A stretch of 64,000 bases of DNA from Pseudoxanthomonas suwonensis (GTDB taxonomy: Bacteria > Pseudomonadota > Gammaproteobacteria > Xanthomonadales > Xanthomonadaceae), in NCBI RefSeq assembly GCF_000972865.1, contig NZ_CP011144.1, positions 62,001 to 126,000 on the forward strand. Direction: 5' to 3'. The notes below the pieces were generated by a model, which did no database searches, was not told the DNA's origin, and worked only from the letters and a program-made list of their open reading frames with translations. This document shows, one piece after another, positions 18,239-26,529 of the stretch (position 1 is the stretch's first letter; every line of letters starts with the position of its first letter). The position numbers and the translations under genes were made by a program.

Positions 18239-19416
18239 CAGACGACCGCGTAGTTGAGCAGCGGCTTCACCGTCCCCCACTCCTTGCAGCTGGGGCATTG
18301 CCAGTGGTGGGTGCGCGCGCCGAAACCGCAGCGGGTGCAGCGGTAGCTCGGATTGCGCACCAGCAACTGGTCGGTGATGTGCTTGAGGTCGTGCAGGGTC
18401 GCGGTGCTGTCGGCGCCCACCGCCAGGGTGAGGTCGATCAGCGCGGCCTCGCCACGGACCGAGGGCCGGTCCTTGAGCTGCCGCCCGAGATAGTCGCGGG
18501 CCGCCCTCGCCCCCTCCTGCCCTTCGATCAGCCGGGTCAACGCCAGCACCGGGGCGATGCCGCGGTAGTGCTCGCTCATCTCGGCCAGGAAGGCGCGCGC
18601 GCCGGCGTTGTCACCGACCTCGCCATAGCAGGCCAGCAGGCTGGGCAGGAATTCGGGCAGGTAATCGGGATCGTGGCGCGCGGCGCGCTCGAAGGCGCGG
18701 ATCGCGCCCTCCGGGTTGCGCGCGTCGGCCTCGATCCGGCCTTCGAGGATGCCCGCGCGCACGCAGGTCGCGTCGGCCTGGTAGGCGCGGGCGATCGCGG
18801 CGCGGGCGCCGCCGAGGTCGCCGTTGGCGCGGTGGCGCTCGGCCAGTTCGCACTCGAACTGCGCCACCAGCTTGCCCATGGGCTCGCCAGCCACTTCCTC
18901 GTAACGGGCGGCGTTGTCGATCGCCCGCTCCCAGTCGCGCTCGGCCTGGTAGATGCCGATCAGGTGCCGCAGCGCCTGCGGTGCGCGCTCGTCGATCCTG
19001 GCCAGGTCGGTGAACACGGTCTCGGCGCGGTCCAGCAGGCCGGACTTCATGTAGTCCTCGCCCAGCGCGAGCAGCGCCTGGACCCGCTGCTGGTCGCTGA
19101 GGTCGTTGCGCTGGACCAGGCCCTGGTGCAGGCGGATCGCGCGGTCGACCTCGCCGCGGCGCCGGAACAGGTGGCCGAGTGCCACCTGGGTCTCGAAGGT
19201 TTCCTTGTCCAGCTCGGCGATGTGCAGGAACAGCTCGATCGCCTTGTCCGGCTGCTCGTTGAGCAGGTAGTTCAGGCCACGGAAGTAGGTGCTGGACAGG
19301 CGGCTGACCTGGGTGTCGCCGTGGCGCTGGCCGCCGCGCCGCCCCACCACCCAGCCGGTCAGGGCAGCCAGCGGCAGCAGCAGGAAGAACCAGAACCACT
19401 CGTTGAGGAATTCCAT
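18238..19416 (-). CDS. lapB: lipopolysaccharide assembly protein LapB
   Basis: A 392-residue membrane-anchored TPR protein that in E. coli controls LpxC turnover through FtsH and YejM and coordinates LPS assembly. It has an N-terminal transmembrane helix (about 5-23), nine or so TPR-like repeats, and a C-terminal rubredoxin-type metal site with CTRCG and CPSCKEWG. The ATG at 19416 was chosen; the longer frame to 19500 lies in lapA. It follows lapA by four bases and overlaps the glycosyltransferase gene, linking LPS quality control to O-antigen genes. Confidence 0.93.
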   Translation of the reverse strand: MEFLNEWFWFFLLLPLAALTGWVVGRRGGQRHGDTQVSRLSSTYFRGLNYLLNEQPDKAIELFLHIAELDKETFETQVALGHLFRRRGEVDRAIRLHQGLVQRNDLSDQQRVQALLALGEDYMKSGLLDRAETVFTDLARIDERAPQALRHLIGIYQAERDWERAIDNAARYEEVAGEPMGKLVAQFECELAERHRANGDLGGARAAIARAYQADATCVRAGILEGRIEADARNPEGAIRAFERAARHDPDYLPEFLPSLLACYGEVGDNAGARAFLAEMSEHYRGIAPVLALTRLIEGQEGARAARDYLGRQLKDRPSVRGEAALIDLTLAVGADSTATLHDLKHITDQLLVRNPSYRCTRCGFGARTHHWQCPSCKEWGTVKPLLNYAVV

Positions 19417-19420
19417 GGAC

Positions 19421-19717
19421 TCAGGTTCCCTGGTAGGGCGGCCGTGGGCTTTCCGGGGCCGCCGGAGCGGTCGTCGCGTCGGCGGCGGGCCGGCTGGCAC
19501 GACGCAGGCGCGCCTGCAGCGGCAGCACGGTGGTCGCCATGACGATGCCGCCCCCCAGCAGGACCCCTGCCAGCAGCGACACCATGACCGCGATGCCGGT
19601 CGTGGTAACGACTTCGACGATGCCGAAGTCGAGGACGATCCGCTGCGGATTGAGCGAACCGACCACCAGGCCGGCAGCCAGGAACGCGGCCAGCAGCAAC
19701 AGACGAAGAATGGTCAT
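19421..19717 (-). CDS. lapA: lipopolysaccharide assembly protein LapA (DUF1049)
   Basis: A 98-residue inner-membrane protein with two hydrophobic helices (about 3-21 and 39-62) separated by the family segment NPQRIVLDFGIVEV, then a cytoplasmic tail. It is the usual partner of LapB. It lies between ihfB and lapB on the same strand, an arrangement widespread in gammaproteobacteria. Confidence 0.88.
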   Translation of the reverse strand: MTILRLLLLAAFLAAGLVVGSLNPQRIVLDFGIVEVVTTTGIAVMVSLLAGVLLGGGIVMATTVLPLQARLRRASRPAADATTAPAAPESPRPPYQGT

Positions 19718-19779
19718 GTCCCGACTCCTGCGAACGTCGGGGAAAGCTTAACGGACCGGAGTGCGGCCGACGAGACCGG

Positions 19780-20094
19780 TCAGGCGCCGTCTTCGGCCGA
19801 GGCCGGGGCCGGCAGCACGTCGCTGACCTTCTCGCGCAGTTCCTTGCCCGGCTTGAAGTGGGGCACGTGCTTGCCCGGCAGGGCGACCGAATCGCCGGTC
19901 TTGGGGTTGCGTCCCAGCCGCGGCGGGCGGTAATGCAGGGAAAAACTGCCGAAACCGCGGATCTCGATCCGCTCGCCGGACGCGAGCGCGCCGCCCATCA
20001 TTTCCAGCAGCGACTTGACGGCGAGGTCCACGTCCTCGGCCTTCAGGTGCGACTGGCGGCGGGCCAGGATCTCGATCAGTTCGGACTTGGTCAT
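19780..20094 (-). CDS. ihfB: integration host factor subunit beta
   Basis: A 104-residue HU/IHF-fold DNA-bending protein. The beta-arm region includes the intercalating proline segment RNPKTGDSV, and [14 protein letters not shown] is the family core. It forms IHF with IhfA, which is not in this window, and helps sigma-54 promoters, recombination and replication. It lies downstream of rpsA, the conserved arrangement, with a strong hairpin in the gap. The C-terminal tail [10 protein letters not shown] extends slightly beyond E. coli IhfB. Confidence 0.96.
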   Translation of the reverse strand: MTKSELIEILARRQSHLKAEDVDLAVKSLLEMMGGALASGERIEIRGFGSFSLHYRPPRLGRNPKTGDSVALPGKHVPHFKPGKELREKVSDVLPAPASAEDGA

Positions 20095-20124
20095 CTCAGG
20101 CTTGGCTGGATGCGGGTTGACAGG

Positions 20125-20157
20125 CCACGGCGGCCCGGGGATCCCGGGCCGCCGTGG
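20125..20157 (-). terminator. very strong 15-bp hairpin between rpsA and ihfB
   Basis: Arms 20125-20139 and 20143-20157 are perfectly complementary (CCACGGCGGCCCGGG) with a 3-base loop. No T tract follows on either strand, so it is not a standard intrinsic terminator. It probably protects the rpsA 3' end or partly attenuates transcription into ihfB. Confidence 0.55.
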
Positions 20158-20186
20158 TGGCTGTGGCTTCTACACCATGTAGCTTC

Positions 20187-21875
20187 TTACTCGGACTTGC
20201 CGCCCAGCTGCGCGCGCAGCAGCGCGCCCAGGCTGGTGGTGCCGGCGGCGGCTTCGGCGGCGGACTTGTTGTACTCGGCCAGCGCCTCGGCGGTCTCGGC
20301 TTCGTCCTTGGCCTTGATCGACAGCTGCAGGCTGCGGCCCTTGCGGTCCATGCCCACGAACTTGGCCTCGACCTTGTCGCCGACCTTCAGGTGCTGGCTG
20401 GCGTCGTCCACGCGGTCGTGGCTGATGTCGCGCGCCGAGACGTAGCCCTCGATGCCGTCGGCCAGCTCGATCGTGGCGCCCTTGGCATCCACTTCCTTGA
20501 CCGTGCCCTCGACCTTCGAGCCCTTCGGGTGGGCGGCCATGTACTGGCCGAACGGATCCTGCTCCATCTGCTTCAGGCCCAGGCTGATGCGCTCGCGTTC
20601 CGGATCGACCGCCAGCACGACCGCGTCCAGCGTGTCGCCCTTCTTGTAGTTGCGCAGGATGTCCTCGCCGGTGGTGTTCCAGCTGATGTCGGACAGATGG
20701 ATCAGGCCGTCGATGCCGCCGTCCAGGCCGATGAAGATGCCGAAGTCGGTGATCGACTTGATCTGGCCGGACACCTTGTCGTTCTTCTTGTGGATCGCGG
20801 CGAAGGTCTCCCACGGATTGGCGGCGACCTGCTTCATGCCCAGCGAGATGCGGCGGCGCTCCTCGTCCACGTCCAGGACCATGACCTCGACCTCGTCGCC
20901 GACCTGCACCACCTTGGACGGATTGACGTTCTTGTTGGTCCAGTCCATCTCGGACACGTGCACCAGGCCCTCGACGCCCGGCTCGATTTCGACGAACGCG
21001 CCGTAGTCGGTGACGTTGGAGACCTTGCCGAACACGCGGCTGTTGGCCGGGTAGCGGCGGGCGATGTTGTCCCACGGATCCTCGCCCAGCTGCTTCAGGC
21101 CCAGCGAGACGCGGTTGCGCTCGCGGTCGAACTTCAGCACGCGCACGTCCAGCTCGTCGCCGACGTTGACCACCTCGGACGGATGGCGCACGCGCTTCCA
21201 GGCCATGTCGGTGATGTGCAGCAGGCCGTCGATGCCGCCCAGGTCCACGAACGCGCCGTAGTCGGTCAGGTTCTTGACCACGCCCTTCAGCACGGCGCCT
21301 TCCTGCAGCTTCTCCATCAGCTGCTCGCGCTCCTCGGAGTGCTCGCTCTCGACCACCGCGCGGCGGGAGACGACCACGTTGTTGCGCTTGCGGTCCAGCT
21401 TGATGAGCTTGAACTCCAGCTCCTTGCCTTCCAGGTAGGCCGGGTCGCGCACGGGGCGCACATCGACCAGCGAACCGGGCAGGAACGCGCGGACGTCCTT
21501 GATGTCGACGGTGAAACCACCCTTGACCTTGCCGCTGATGCGGCCGGTGATGGTCTCGTTCTTCTCGAGGGCTTCCTCCAGCTCGTCCCACACCATCGCG
21601 CGCTTGGCCTTCTCGCGCGACAGCACGGTCTCGCCAAAGCCGTTCTCGATGGAGTCGAGCGCGACCTTGACCTGGTCGCCCACGCCCACGTCGATCTCGC
21701 CGGCGTCATTCCGGAACTGCTCGATCGGCACGATGCCTTCGGACTTCAGGCCGGCGTTGATCACCACGACATCGCCGCGGACTTCCACGACGGTGCCGAC
21801 GACGATCGCGCCCGGCTTCAGCTTGGCCAGGTTGGCCTGGCTCTGTTCGAACAGTTCGGCAAAAGATTCGGTCAT
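20187..21875 (-). CDS. rpsA: 30S ribosomal protein S1
   Basis: A 562-residue RNA-binding protein with six S1 (OB-fold) repeats, recognisable as repeated [22 protein letters not shown] units, the first two degenerate and used for ribosome docking. It brings mRNAs with weak Shine-Dalgarno sites to the 30S subunit. The ATG at 21875 starts the conserved [12 protein letters not shown]. It follows cmk but is separated from it by an intrinsic terminator, so it needs its own promoter in the 21876-21965 leader, where S1 autoregulation would be expected. Confidence 0.97.
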   Translation of the reverse strand: MTESFAELFEQSQANLAKLKPGAIVVGTVVEVRGDVVVINAGLKSEGIVPIEQFRNDAGEIDVGVGDQVKVALDSIENGFGETVLSREKAKRAMVWDELEEALEKNETITGRISGKVKGGFTVDIKDVRAFLPGSLVDVRPVRDPAYLEGKELEFKLIKLDRKRNNVVVSRRAVVESEHSEEREQLMEKLQEGAVLKGVVKNLTDYGAFVDLGGIDGLLHITDMAWKRVRHPSEVVNVGDELDVRVLKFDRERNRVSLGLKQLGEDPWDNIARRYPANSRVFGKVSNVTDYGAFVEIEPGVEGLVHVSEMDWTNKNVNPSKVVQVGDEVEVMVLDVDEERRRISLGMKQVAANPWETFAAIHKKNDKVSGQIKSITDFGIFIGLDGGIDGLIHLSDISWNTTGEDILRNYKKGDTLDAVVLAVDPERERISLGLKQMEQDPFGQYMAAHPKGSKVEGTVKEVDAKGATIELADGIEGYVSARDISHDRVDDASQHLKVGDKVEAKFVGMDRKGRSLQLSIKAKDEAETAEALAEYNKSAAEAAAGTTSLGALLRAQLGGKSE

Positions 21876-21968
21876 TGTTGAATACTCGGTTGAACACACG
21901 GACGGATGCGCGCATGACCGCGTCCCGCCCCCCTGATCGGCCCGCGAGGGCCTTGTGTGGTTGATTGG

Positions 21969-21996
21969 AAAAACCGCCGCGGACGATCCACGGCGG
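21969..21996 (-). terminator. intrinsic terminator after cmk
   Basis: On the minus strand a 10-bp stem with one mismatch (21996-21987 with 21983-21974) and a 3-base loop is followed by five T residues (21973-21969). It lies 54 bases past the cmk stop and before the rpsA leader, insulating cmk from rpsA. Confidence 0.75.
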
Positions 21997-22050
21997 AGCC
22001 TTGGCGCGGGTGCGCCACCTGCGGCGTTCGATCCGGCCGGGGTCGGCCGG

Positions 22051-22728
22051 TCAGTCGGCGCGCGCCGGCACCAGGGCCAGCACGCGGTCGACGACCTCGT
22101 CGATGGACAGGCCGGTGGTGTCGAGGAGAACGGCGTCGTCGGCCGGCTTCAACGGTGCCACCGTGCGCTGGGCATCACGGGCGTCGCGGGACAGGATCTC
22201 CCGCAGCAGACCGTCAAATGTAACCGAAACCCCTTTTTCCTTCAACTGGTTATGGCGCCTGCGGGCGCGCTCTTCGGCGCTGGCGGTCAGGAACACCTTG
22301 GTCGGAGCGTCCGGGAAGATGACCGTGCCCATGTCACGGCCGTCGGCCACCAGGCCGGGCGGCAGGCGGTAGGCGCGCTGCCGCTCCTTCAGGGCGGCCC
22401 GGACCTCCGGGATGGCTGCGATCGCCGAGGCCAGGGTGCCGGTGGTCTCCAGCCGCAGTTCCTCCGTGGCGTCGGTACCGTTGACAAAAACCCGCAAACT
22501 GCCGCCATCTTCCTCGAACCGGACCTCGGTATCGAAGGTGCAGCGAACCAGCGCCGCCGGGTCGGACAGGTCCAGGTCGGCCCAGCTGGCCGCCACCCCC
22601 ACTGCCCGGTACAGTGCCCCCGAATCCAGGTAGTGCCAGCCCAGGCGCGAGGCCACAAAGCGGCTGACCGTGCCCTTGCCGGCGCCGGACGGACCATCGA
22701 TGGTGAGCACCGGGACAGGGGTCGACAT
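22051..22728 (-). CDS. cmk: cytidylate kinase
   Basis: A 225-residue NMP kinase phosphorylating CMP and dCMP. The P-loop is [10 protein letters not shown] at residues 11-20, and the family motifs [24 protein letters not shown] and RDARDAQR are present. The ATG at 22728 is directly before the conserved core; the longer frame to 23199 has no homology. It is upstream of rpsA as in E. coli. Confidence 0.95.
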   Translation of the reverse strand: MSTPVPVLTIDGPSGAGKGTVSRFVASRLGWHYLDSGALYRAVGVAASWADLDLSDPAALVRCTFDTEVRFEEDGGSLRVFVNGTDATEELRLETTGTLASAIAAIPEVRAALKERQRAYRLPPGLVADGRDMGTVIFPDAPTKVFLTASAEERARRRHNQLKEKGVSVTFDGLLREILSRDARDAQRTVAPLKPADDAVLLDTTGLSIDEVVDRVLALVPARAD

Positions 22729-22803
22729 GGAGGCTCCGCGGGGGTCTGGGCGGCGGATTGTAGCCCGGTCACCCCGCCCCGCCCGGCGCCGGACCGCAAG
22801 CAC

Positions 22804-22833
22804 TTGAAACTGAAAAGGAAAGCCGGCTAGAAT
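22804..22833 (+). promoter_or_regulatory. sigma-70 promoter for rpmJ
   Basis: TTGAAA (22804-22809), an 18-base spacer and TAGAAT (22828-22833) make one of the best sigma-70 promoters in the window. It points at rpmJ, 70 bases downstream, and is divergent from cmk. Confidence 0.65.
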
Positions 22834-22902
22834 GGCGGGCTTGTTTGCACGCCTTGGCCAGATCGGCCCTGGCATCCCATCCGTCGTCCTCCGAGGTGTG
22901 TC

Positions 22903-23028
22903 ATGAAAGTCCTGTCCTCCCTGAAGTCGGCGAAGGCCCGTCACCGCGACTGCAAGGTGGTCCGCCGCCGCGGAAAGGTCTTCGTGATCTGCAAGTCCAA
23001 CCCGCGCTTCAAGGCCCGCCAGCGCTGA
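22903..23028 (+). CDS. rpmJ: 50S ribosomal protein L36, type B
   Basis: A 41-residue basic protein, [20 protein letters not shown] followed by [21 protein letters not shown]. This is the longer L36 type with the Ser-Leu-Lys insert and only two cysteines, lacking the zinc-binding set of type A L36 (compare E. coli YkgO). It assembles into the large subunit near the peptidyl transferase centre. It has its own promoter and a terminator at 23070-23100. Many bacteria carry this form as a zinc-independent backup under Zur; I see no Zur box, so it may be the main L36. Confidence 0.93.
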   Translation: MKVLSSLKSAKARHRDCKVVRRRGKVFVICKSNPRFKARQR

Positions 23029-23069
23029 AGCCGGCAGGCGCCCGGCCATGCCGGTGCGCGGTGTGACGC

Positions 23070-23100
23070 GAAGGCCGCAGCGATGCGGCCTTCCGCGTTT
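23070..23100 (+). terminator. intrinsic terminator after rpmJ
   Basis: A 10-bp perfect stem (23070-23079 with 23084-23093, arm GAAGGCCGCA) with a GCGA loop, followed by CGCGTTT. It ends the rpmJ message 42 bases after its stop. Confidence 0.65.
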
Positions 23101-23237
23101 CCGGGGCCCGGGTCGGGCGCGCGGATGTTGACGCCGGCCCCACTTGGCACGCGCGCTTCTGCTTACAATCAGCCGGTCGTCCATCCAGCCTGCGTCCACG
23201 GCCGCCCGCGGCCATCCATCACGGGGAGAGCACCGCC

Positions 23238-23567
23238 ATGAAGCACCGCCCGAACACCCTGATCCTGCTGGCCCTGCTCGCCGTGTGCGGCGGCGCCCAG
23301 GCTGACACCCTGCTGGTCGACCGCGCCAACCAGAAGGCCGCCGTCGCCACCCCCGCGCGCGGCCTGACCATGACCGAGGTCGAGGCCCGCTTCGGCGCCC
23401 CGCGGGAGAAGCTGGATCCGCGCGGCGGCCAGAAGCGGCAGTGGCCGACGATCAACCGCTGGGTCTATCCCGAGTTCATCGTCTACTTCGAGAAGAACAA
23501 GGTGATCGACGTGGTCGCGCACAAGGCCGGTCCCAACGAGGTCGGTCCGAAGCCGCCGATTCGTTGA
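23238..23567 (+). CDS. small secreted protein of unknown function
   Basis: A 109-residue protein with a clear cleavable signal peptide ([20 protein letters not shown] then QA-DT) behind a strong GGGGAGAG ribosome binding site. The mature part has [21 protein letters not shown] and [22 protein letters not shown], a short beta-rich pattern reminiscent of BamE/SmpA-type folds, but I do not recognise a named family with certainty. A TACAAT -10 element lies at 23164-23169. The gene stands alone between rpmJ and aguA. Periplasmic location is well supported; the function is unknown. Confidence 0.75.
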   Translation: MKHRPNTLILLALLAVCGGAQADTLLVDRANQKAAVATPARGLTMTEVEARFGAPREKLDPRGGQKRQWPTINRWVYPEFIVYFEKNKVIDVVAHKAGPNEVGPKPPIR

Positions 23568-23665
23568 TGCGAGTCCCTCGCAGGAACCTGCACATCCATG
23601 TGCGGGGGTTCAAACGTGCGAATCCCTCGCAAGAGCCCGCGCGTGGATGTGCGGGGAACCAAAGG
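23568..23665. repeat. degenerate 49-bp tandem duplication
   Basis: Two adjacent 49-base units, 23568-23616 and 23617-23665, share the framework TGCGARTCCCTCGCARG...GGATGTGCGGGG at roughly 70% identity. They begin immediately after the stop of the small secreted protein gene. Each contains the short palindrome TGCGAN-TCCC-TCGCA. No coding meaning was found. Confidence 0.6.
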
Positions 23666-23671
23666 AAAAGC

Positions 23672-23687
23672 CCGGGCTTCGGCCCGG
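23672..23687 (-). terminator. UUCG-loop hairpin before aguA
   Basis: A 6-bp GC stem closed by a TTCG loop (23672-23677 with 23682-23687), with AAAA on its plus-strand left side, which reads as a T tract on the minus strand. It lies 22 bases before the aguA start and probably marks the 3' end of the preceding plus-strand message or stops antisense transcription. Confidence 0.4.
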
Positions 23688-23709
23688 CGTGGTTGAGTAC
23701 CTCCCTGGA

Positions 23710-24741
23710 ATGACCGAGAACCTGCGCTTCCCCGCGGAATGGGAACCCCAGTCCGCGATCCTCATCGCCTGGCCGCATGCCGGCACCGACTGGGCCGGGC
23801 GCCTGGCCGAGGTCGAGGAGACCTACATCGCCCTGGTCGCCGCCATCACCCGCTTCCAGGACGCCTGGATCTGCGTGGCCGACGATGACCTGCAGACCTA
23901 TGCCGAGGCGCGCCTGCGCTCGGCGCGGGTGGACATGGCGAAGGTGCGCTTCATCCCCTTCGACTATGACGACACCTGGCTGCGCGATTCCGGCCCGGTC
24001 ACCCTGCGCGAGGGCCAGGGTTTCCGCGTGCTCGACTTCCGCTTCACCGCCTGGGGCGGCAAGTTCGAGGCCGGGCGCGACGACCAACTGGTCGAAGCGC
24101 TCGCCGCACAAGGCCTGTTCGGGCACGCCACGCGCCAGCGCATCGACTTCGCCCTGGAAGGTGGCGGCATCGAGACCGACGGCGCCGGCACCCTGTTGAC
24201 CACCCGGCATTGCCTGCACGAGCGGCACCCGGGCGCCAGCCGCACCGAACTGGACGCGAAGCTGCGCGGCTGGCTGGCCCAGGACCGCGTGCTGTGGCTC
24301 GACCACGGCTACCTGGAGGGCGACGACACCGACGCCCACATCGACACCCTGGCGCGCTTCGCGCCGGACGACGCGATCGTGTTCCAGGCCTGCGACGACC
24401 CGGCCGACAGCCACTACGCCGAGTTGCAGGCGATGGCCGCGGAGATCGCCGCGCTGCGCACCGCCGATGGCCGGCCATACCGGCTGTTCCCGCTGCCGTG
24501 GCCGGCACCGATCCTCGACGGGGACCGCCGCCTGGCCGCTTCTTACGCCAACTTCCTCATCGTCAATGGCGCAGTGCTGATGCCGGCCTACGGGGACCCC
24601 GCCGACGACGAGGCCGCGGCCGTGCTGGCCGAAGCCTTCCCCGGCCGCGAAATCGTGCAGGTGCCCTGCCGCCCGCTGATCTGGCAGAACGGCAGCCTGC
24701 ACTGCATCACCATGCAGCTGCCGCGCGGGCTCGCGGCCTAG
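23710..24741 (+). CDS. aguA: agmatine deiminase
   Basis: A 343-residue member of the Porphyromonas-type peptidylarginine deiminase fold that hydrolyses agmatine to N-carbamoylputrescine and ammonia. Active-site elements are the DDTWLRDSGP segment, EGGGIETDG and the nucleophilic cysteine in NGSLHCITMQLP near the C-terminus. The ATG at 23710 was chosen because the longer frame from 23647 runs through a repeat and a hairpin. aguB follows 361 bases later on the same strand, giving a complete two-step agmatine-to-putrescine route. Confidence 0.92.
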   Translation: MTENLRFPAEWEPQSAILIAWPHAGTDWAGRLAEVEETYIALVAAITRFQDAWICVADDDLQTYAEARLRSARVDMAKVRFIPFDYDDTWLRDSGPVTLREGQGFRVLDFRFTAWGGKFEAGRDDQLVEALAAQGLFGHATRQRIDFALEGGGIETDGAGTLLTTRHCLHERHPGASRTELDAKLRGWLAQDRVLWLDHGYLEGDDTDAHIDTLARFAPDDAIVFQACDDPADSHYAELQAMAAEIAALRTADGRPYRLFPLPWPAPILDGDRRLAASYANFLIVNGAVLMPAYGDPADDEAAAVLAEAFPGREIVQVPCRPLIWQNGSLHCITMQLPRGLAA

Positions 24742-24820
24742 GCTTCGATTCCGGTCCGCAGTCCGGCCCTGGTCCGCATCCCTCCGGATCCCTCCGGCAA
24801 CAGGCTCGACCCCGTTGCAT

Positions 24821-24938
24821 CCCGTCGTCCCGGCACATGCCAGGACCCAGTGGCTCTCCGCGACTTCCAATCCCTTGCAGCGGCAAAGGCCGCGACAAGC
24901 GAAAATCGCTGGATCCCGGCGTGCGCCGGGACGACGGG
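24821..24938. repeat. palindromic repeat family B, copy 1
   Basis: Arms 24821-24850 and 24909-24938 are 30-base inverted repeats with four mismatches, beginning CCCGTCGTCCCGGC and ending at CTGG. This resembles the widespread proteobacterial GTCATTCCCGCG...GCGGGAATCCAG-type repeats. It fills most of the 361-base gap between aguA and aguB; the flanks (24742-24820 and 24939-25102) hold no gene or clear promoter that I can see. Confidence 0.8.
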
Positions 24939-25102
24939 TGACGGGTCGGATGTACGTGGGACAGCGAGCATCGGGCGGCACGCAATCGATCCCGATCCCC
25001 GGGCGCCTGTCGGATGCGAACGCACGCCCCGCAGACGGCTTTTCAGGCCCGGTGCAACCGCATCGGGTTACCATCCCTGATCCCTACCGACACGCCCCGC
25101 CG

Positions 25103-25987
25103 ATGAGCCGCAAGACCCTTACCGTCGCCCTGGTCCAGGAGCGCAACCACGGCGACGCCGCGGCCAACCTGGCCGCGATCGAGTCGCGGGTGGCCGAGGC
25201 CGCCGCGCAGGGCGCGCAGCTGGTGCTGCTGCAGGAGCTGCACAACGGCGCCTATTTCTGCCAGCACGAGTCGGTGTGCGAATTCGACCTGGCCGAACCG
25301 ATCCCCGGGCCGAGCACCGAACGCCTCGGCGCACTGGCGAAGAAGCACGGCGTGGTCATCGTCGGCTCGCTGTTCGAGCGCCGCGCCGCCGGCCTGTACC
25401 ACAACACCGCGGTGGTGCTGGAGAAGGACGGCACCCTGCTGGGCAGGTACCGCAAGATGCACATCCCCGACGACCCGGGCTTCTACGAGAAGTTCTACTT
25501 CACCCCGGGCGACCTGGGCTTCCAGCCGGTCGACACCTCGGTCGGCCGCCTCGGCGTGCTGGTGTGCTGGGACCAGTGGTACCCGGAAGCGGCGCGGCTG
25601 ATGGCGCTGGCCGGCGCGGAAATGCTGCTCTACCCCACCGCGATCGGCTGGGACCCGGACGACGTGCTGGACGAGCAGAACCGCCAGCGCGACGCCTGGG
25701 TGCTCAGCCACCGCGGCCACGCCGTGGCCAACGGCGTGCCGGTGCTGTCGTGCAACCGGGTCGGCCACGAGCCGTCGCCGCTCGGTGCGTCGGGCATCCG
25801 CTTCTGGGGCAACAGCCACGTGCTCGGCCCGCAGGGCGAGTTCATCGCCGAAGCCGGCGGCGAGCCGACCGTGCTGGTCTGCGAGGTCGACCTGCAGCGC
25901 AGCGAGCACGTGCGCCGGATCTGGCCATTCCTGCGCGACCGCCGGATCGACGCCTACGGCGACCTGCTCAAGCGCTACATCGATTGA
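25103..25987 (+). CDS. aguB: N-carbamoylputrescine amidase
   Basis: A 294-residue nitrilase-superfamily amidohydrolase that releases putrescine from N-carbamoylputrescine. The Glu-Lys-Cys triad is visible in LLQELHNGAYF, YRKMHIPDDPGF and LVCWDQWYPEAARL. The ATG at 25103 starts the conserved SRKTLTVALVQ; upstream in-frame codons run through repeat B. It completes the agmatine pathway with aguA and is followed directly by a GNAT gene. Confidence 0.95.
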   Translation: MSRKTLTVALVQERNHGDAAANLAAIESRVAEAAAQGAQLVLLQELHNGAYFCQHESVCEFDLAEPIPGPSTERLGALAKKHGVVIVGSLFERRAAGLYHNTAVVLEKDGTLLGRYRKMHIPDDPGFYEKFYFTPGDLGFQPVDTSVGRLGVLVCWDQWYPEAARLMALAGAEMLLYPTAIGWDPDDVLDEQNRQRDAWVLSHRGHAVANGVPVLSCNRVGHEPSPLGASGIRFWGNSHVLGPQGEFIAEAGGEPTVLVCEVDLQRSEHVRRIWPFLRDRRIDAYGDLLKRYID

Positions 25988-25998
25988 AGGCCGTACAC

Positions 25999-26529
25999 GT
26001 GCCGCTCACCGTCCGCGACGCCGCGCCGGCCGACGTGCCTGCGATCACCGCGATCTACGCCGCCGAAGTCCGCGACCACGTCAACACCTACGAATACGAC
26101 GTTCCCGACGAGGCCGAGATGGAACGGCGCATGGGCGCCGCGCTCGACGCCGGCTATCCCTACCTGGTCGCCGAGGATGAGGCGGGCGTGGCCGGCTATG
26201 CCTACGCCGGCAGCTACCGCACCCGCATCGGCTACCGCCTGACCGTGGAGAACTCGGTGTACGTGGCCGCCGGCCGCCAGGGCCGCGGGATCGGCGCGGC
26301 GCTGCTGGAGCGGCTGATCGCCGACTGCGAGGCGCGCGGCTTCCGGCAGATGATCGCGGTCATCGGCGAGCCGGCCAACACCGCCTCGATCCGCCTGCAC
26401 GAGAAGTTCGGCTTCCGCCTGGTCGGCATCTTCCGCGGCATCGCCTGGAAGCACGACCGCTGGCTGGACACGGTGCAGATGCAGCGCGAACTGGGCGCCG
26501 GCAGCGGCGAGCCCCCCCATGACCGATGA
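25999..26529 (+). CDS. GNAT N-acetyltransferase, YncA/phosphinothricin acetyltransferase-like
   Basis: A 176-residue acetyltransferase. Acetyl-CoA motif A is visible as GRQGRGIGAALLERLI, preceded by ENSVYVAA, and the C-terminal part has GEPANTASIRLHEKFGF. This pattern matches the YncA/MnaT and PAT group, which acetylate amino acids such as methionine derivatives or phosphinothricin. The GTG at 25999 was chosen because GAAGG lies eight bases upstream; a TTG at 25984 is possible. It starts 11 bases after aguB and overlaps the TraB gene by 11 bases. The substrate is not known. Confidence 0.82.
   Translation: MPLTVRDAAPADVPAITAIYAAEVRDHVNTYEYDVPDEAEMERRMGAALDAGYPYLVAEDEAGVAGYAYAGSYRTRIGYRLTVENSVYVAAGRQGRGIGAALLERLIADCEARGFRQMIAVIGEPANTASIRLHEKFGFRLVGIFRGIAWKHDRWLDTVQMQRELGAGSGEPPHDR

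Noticed and set aside
23647..23709. upstream ATG start for aguA
   Set aside because: It would translate the tandem unit and the UUCG hairpin; conservation begins at the ATG at 23710.
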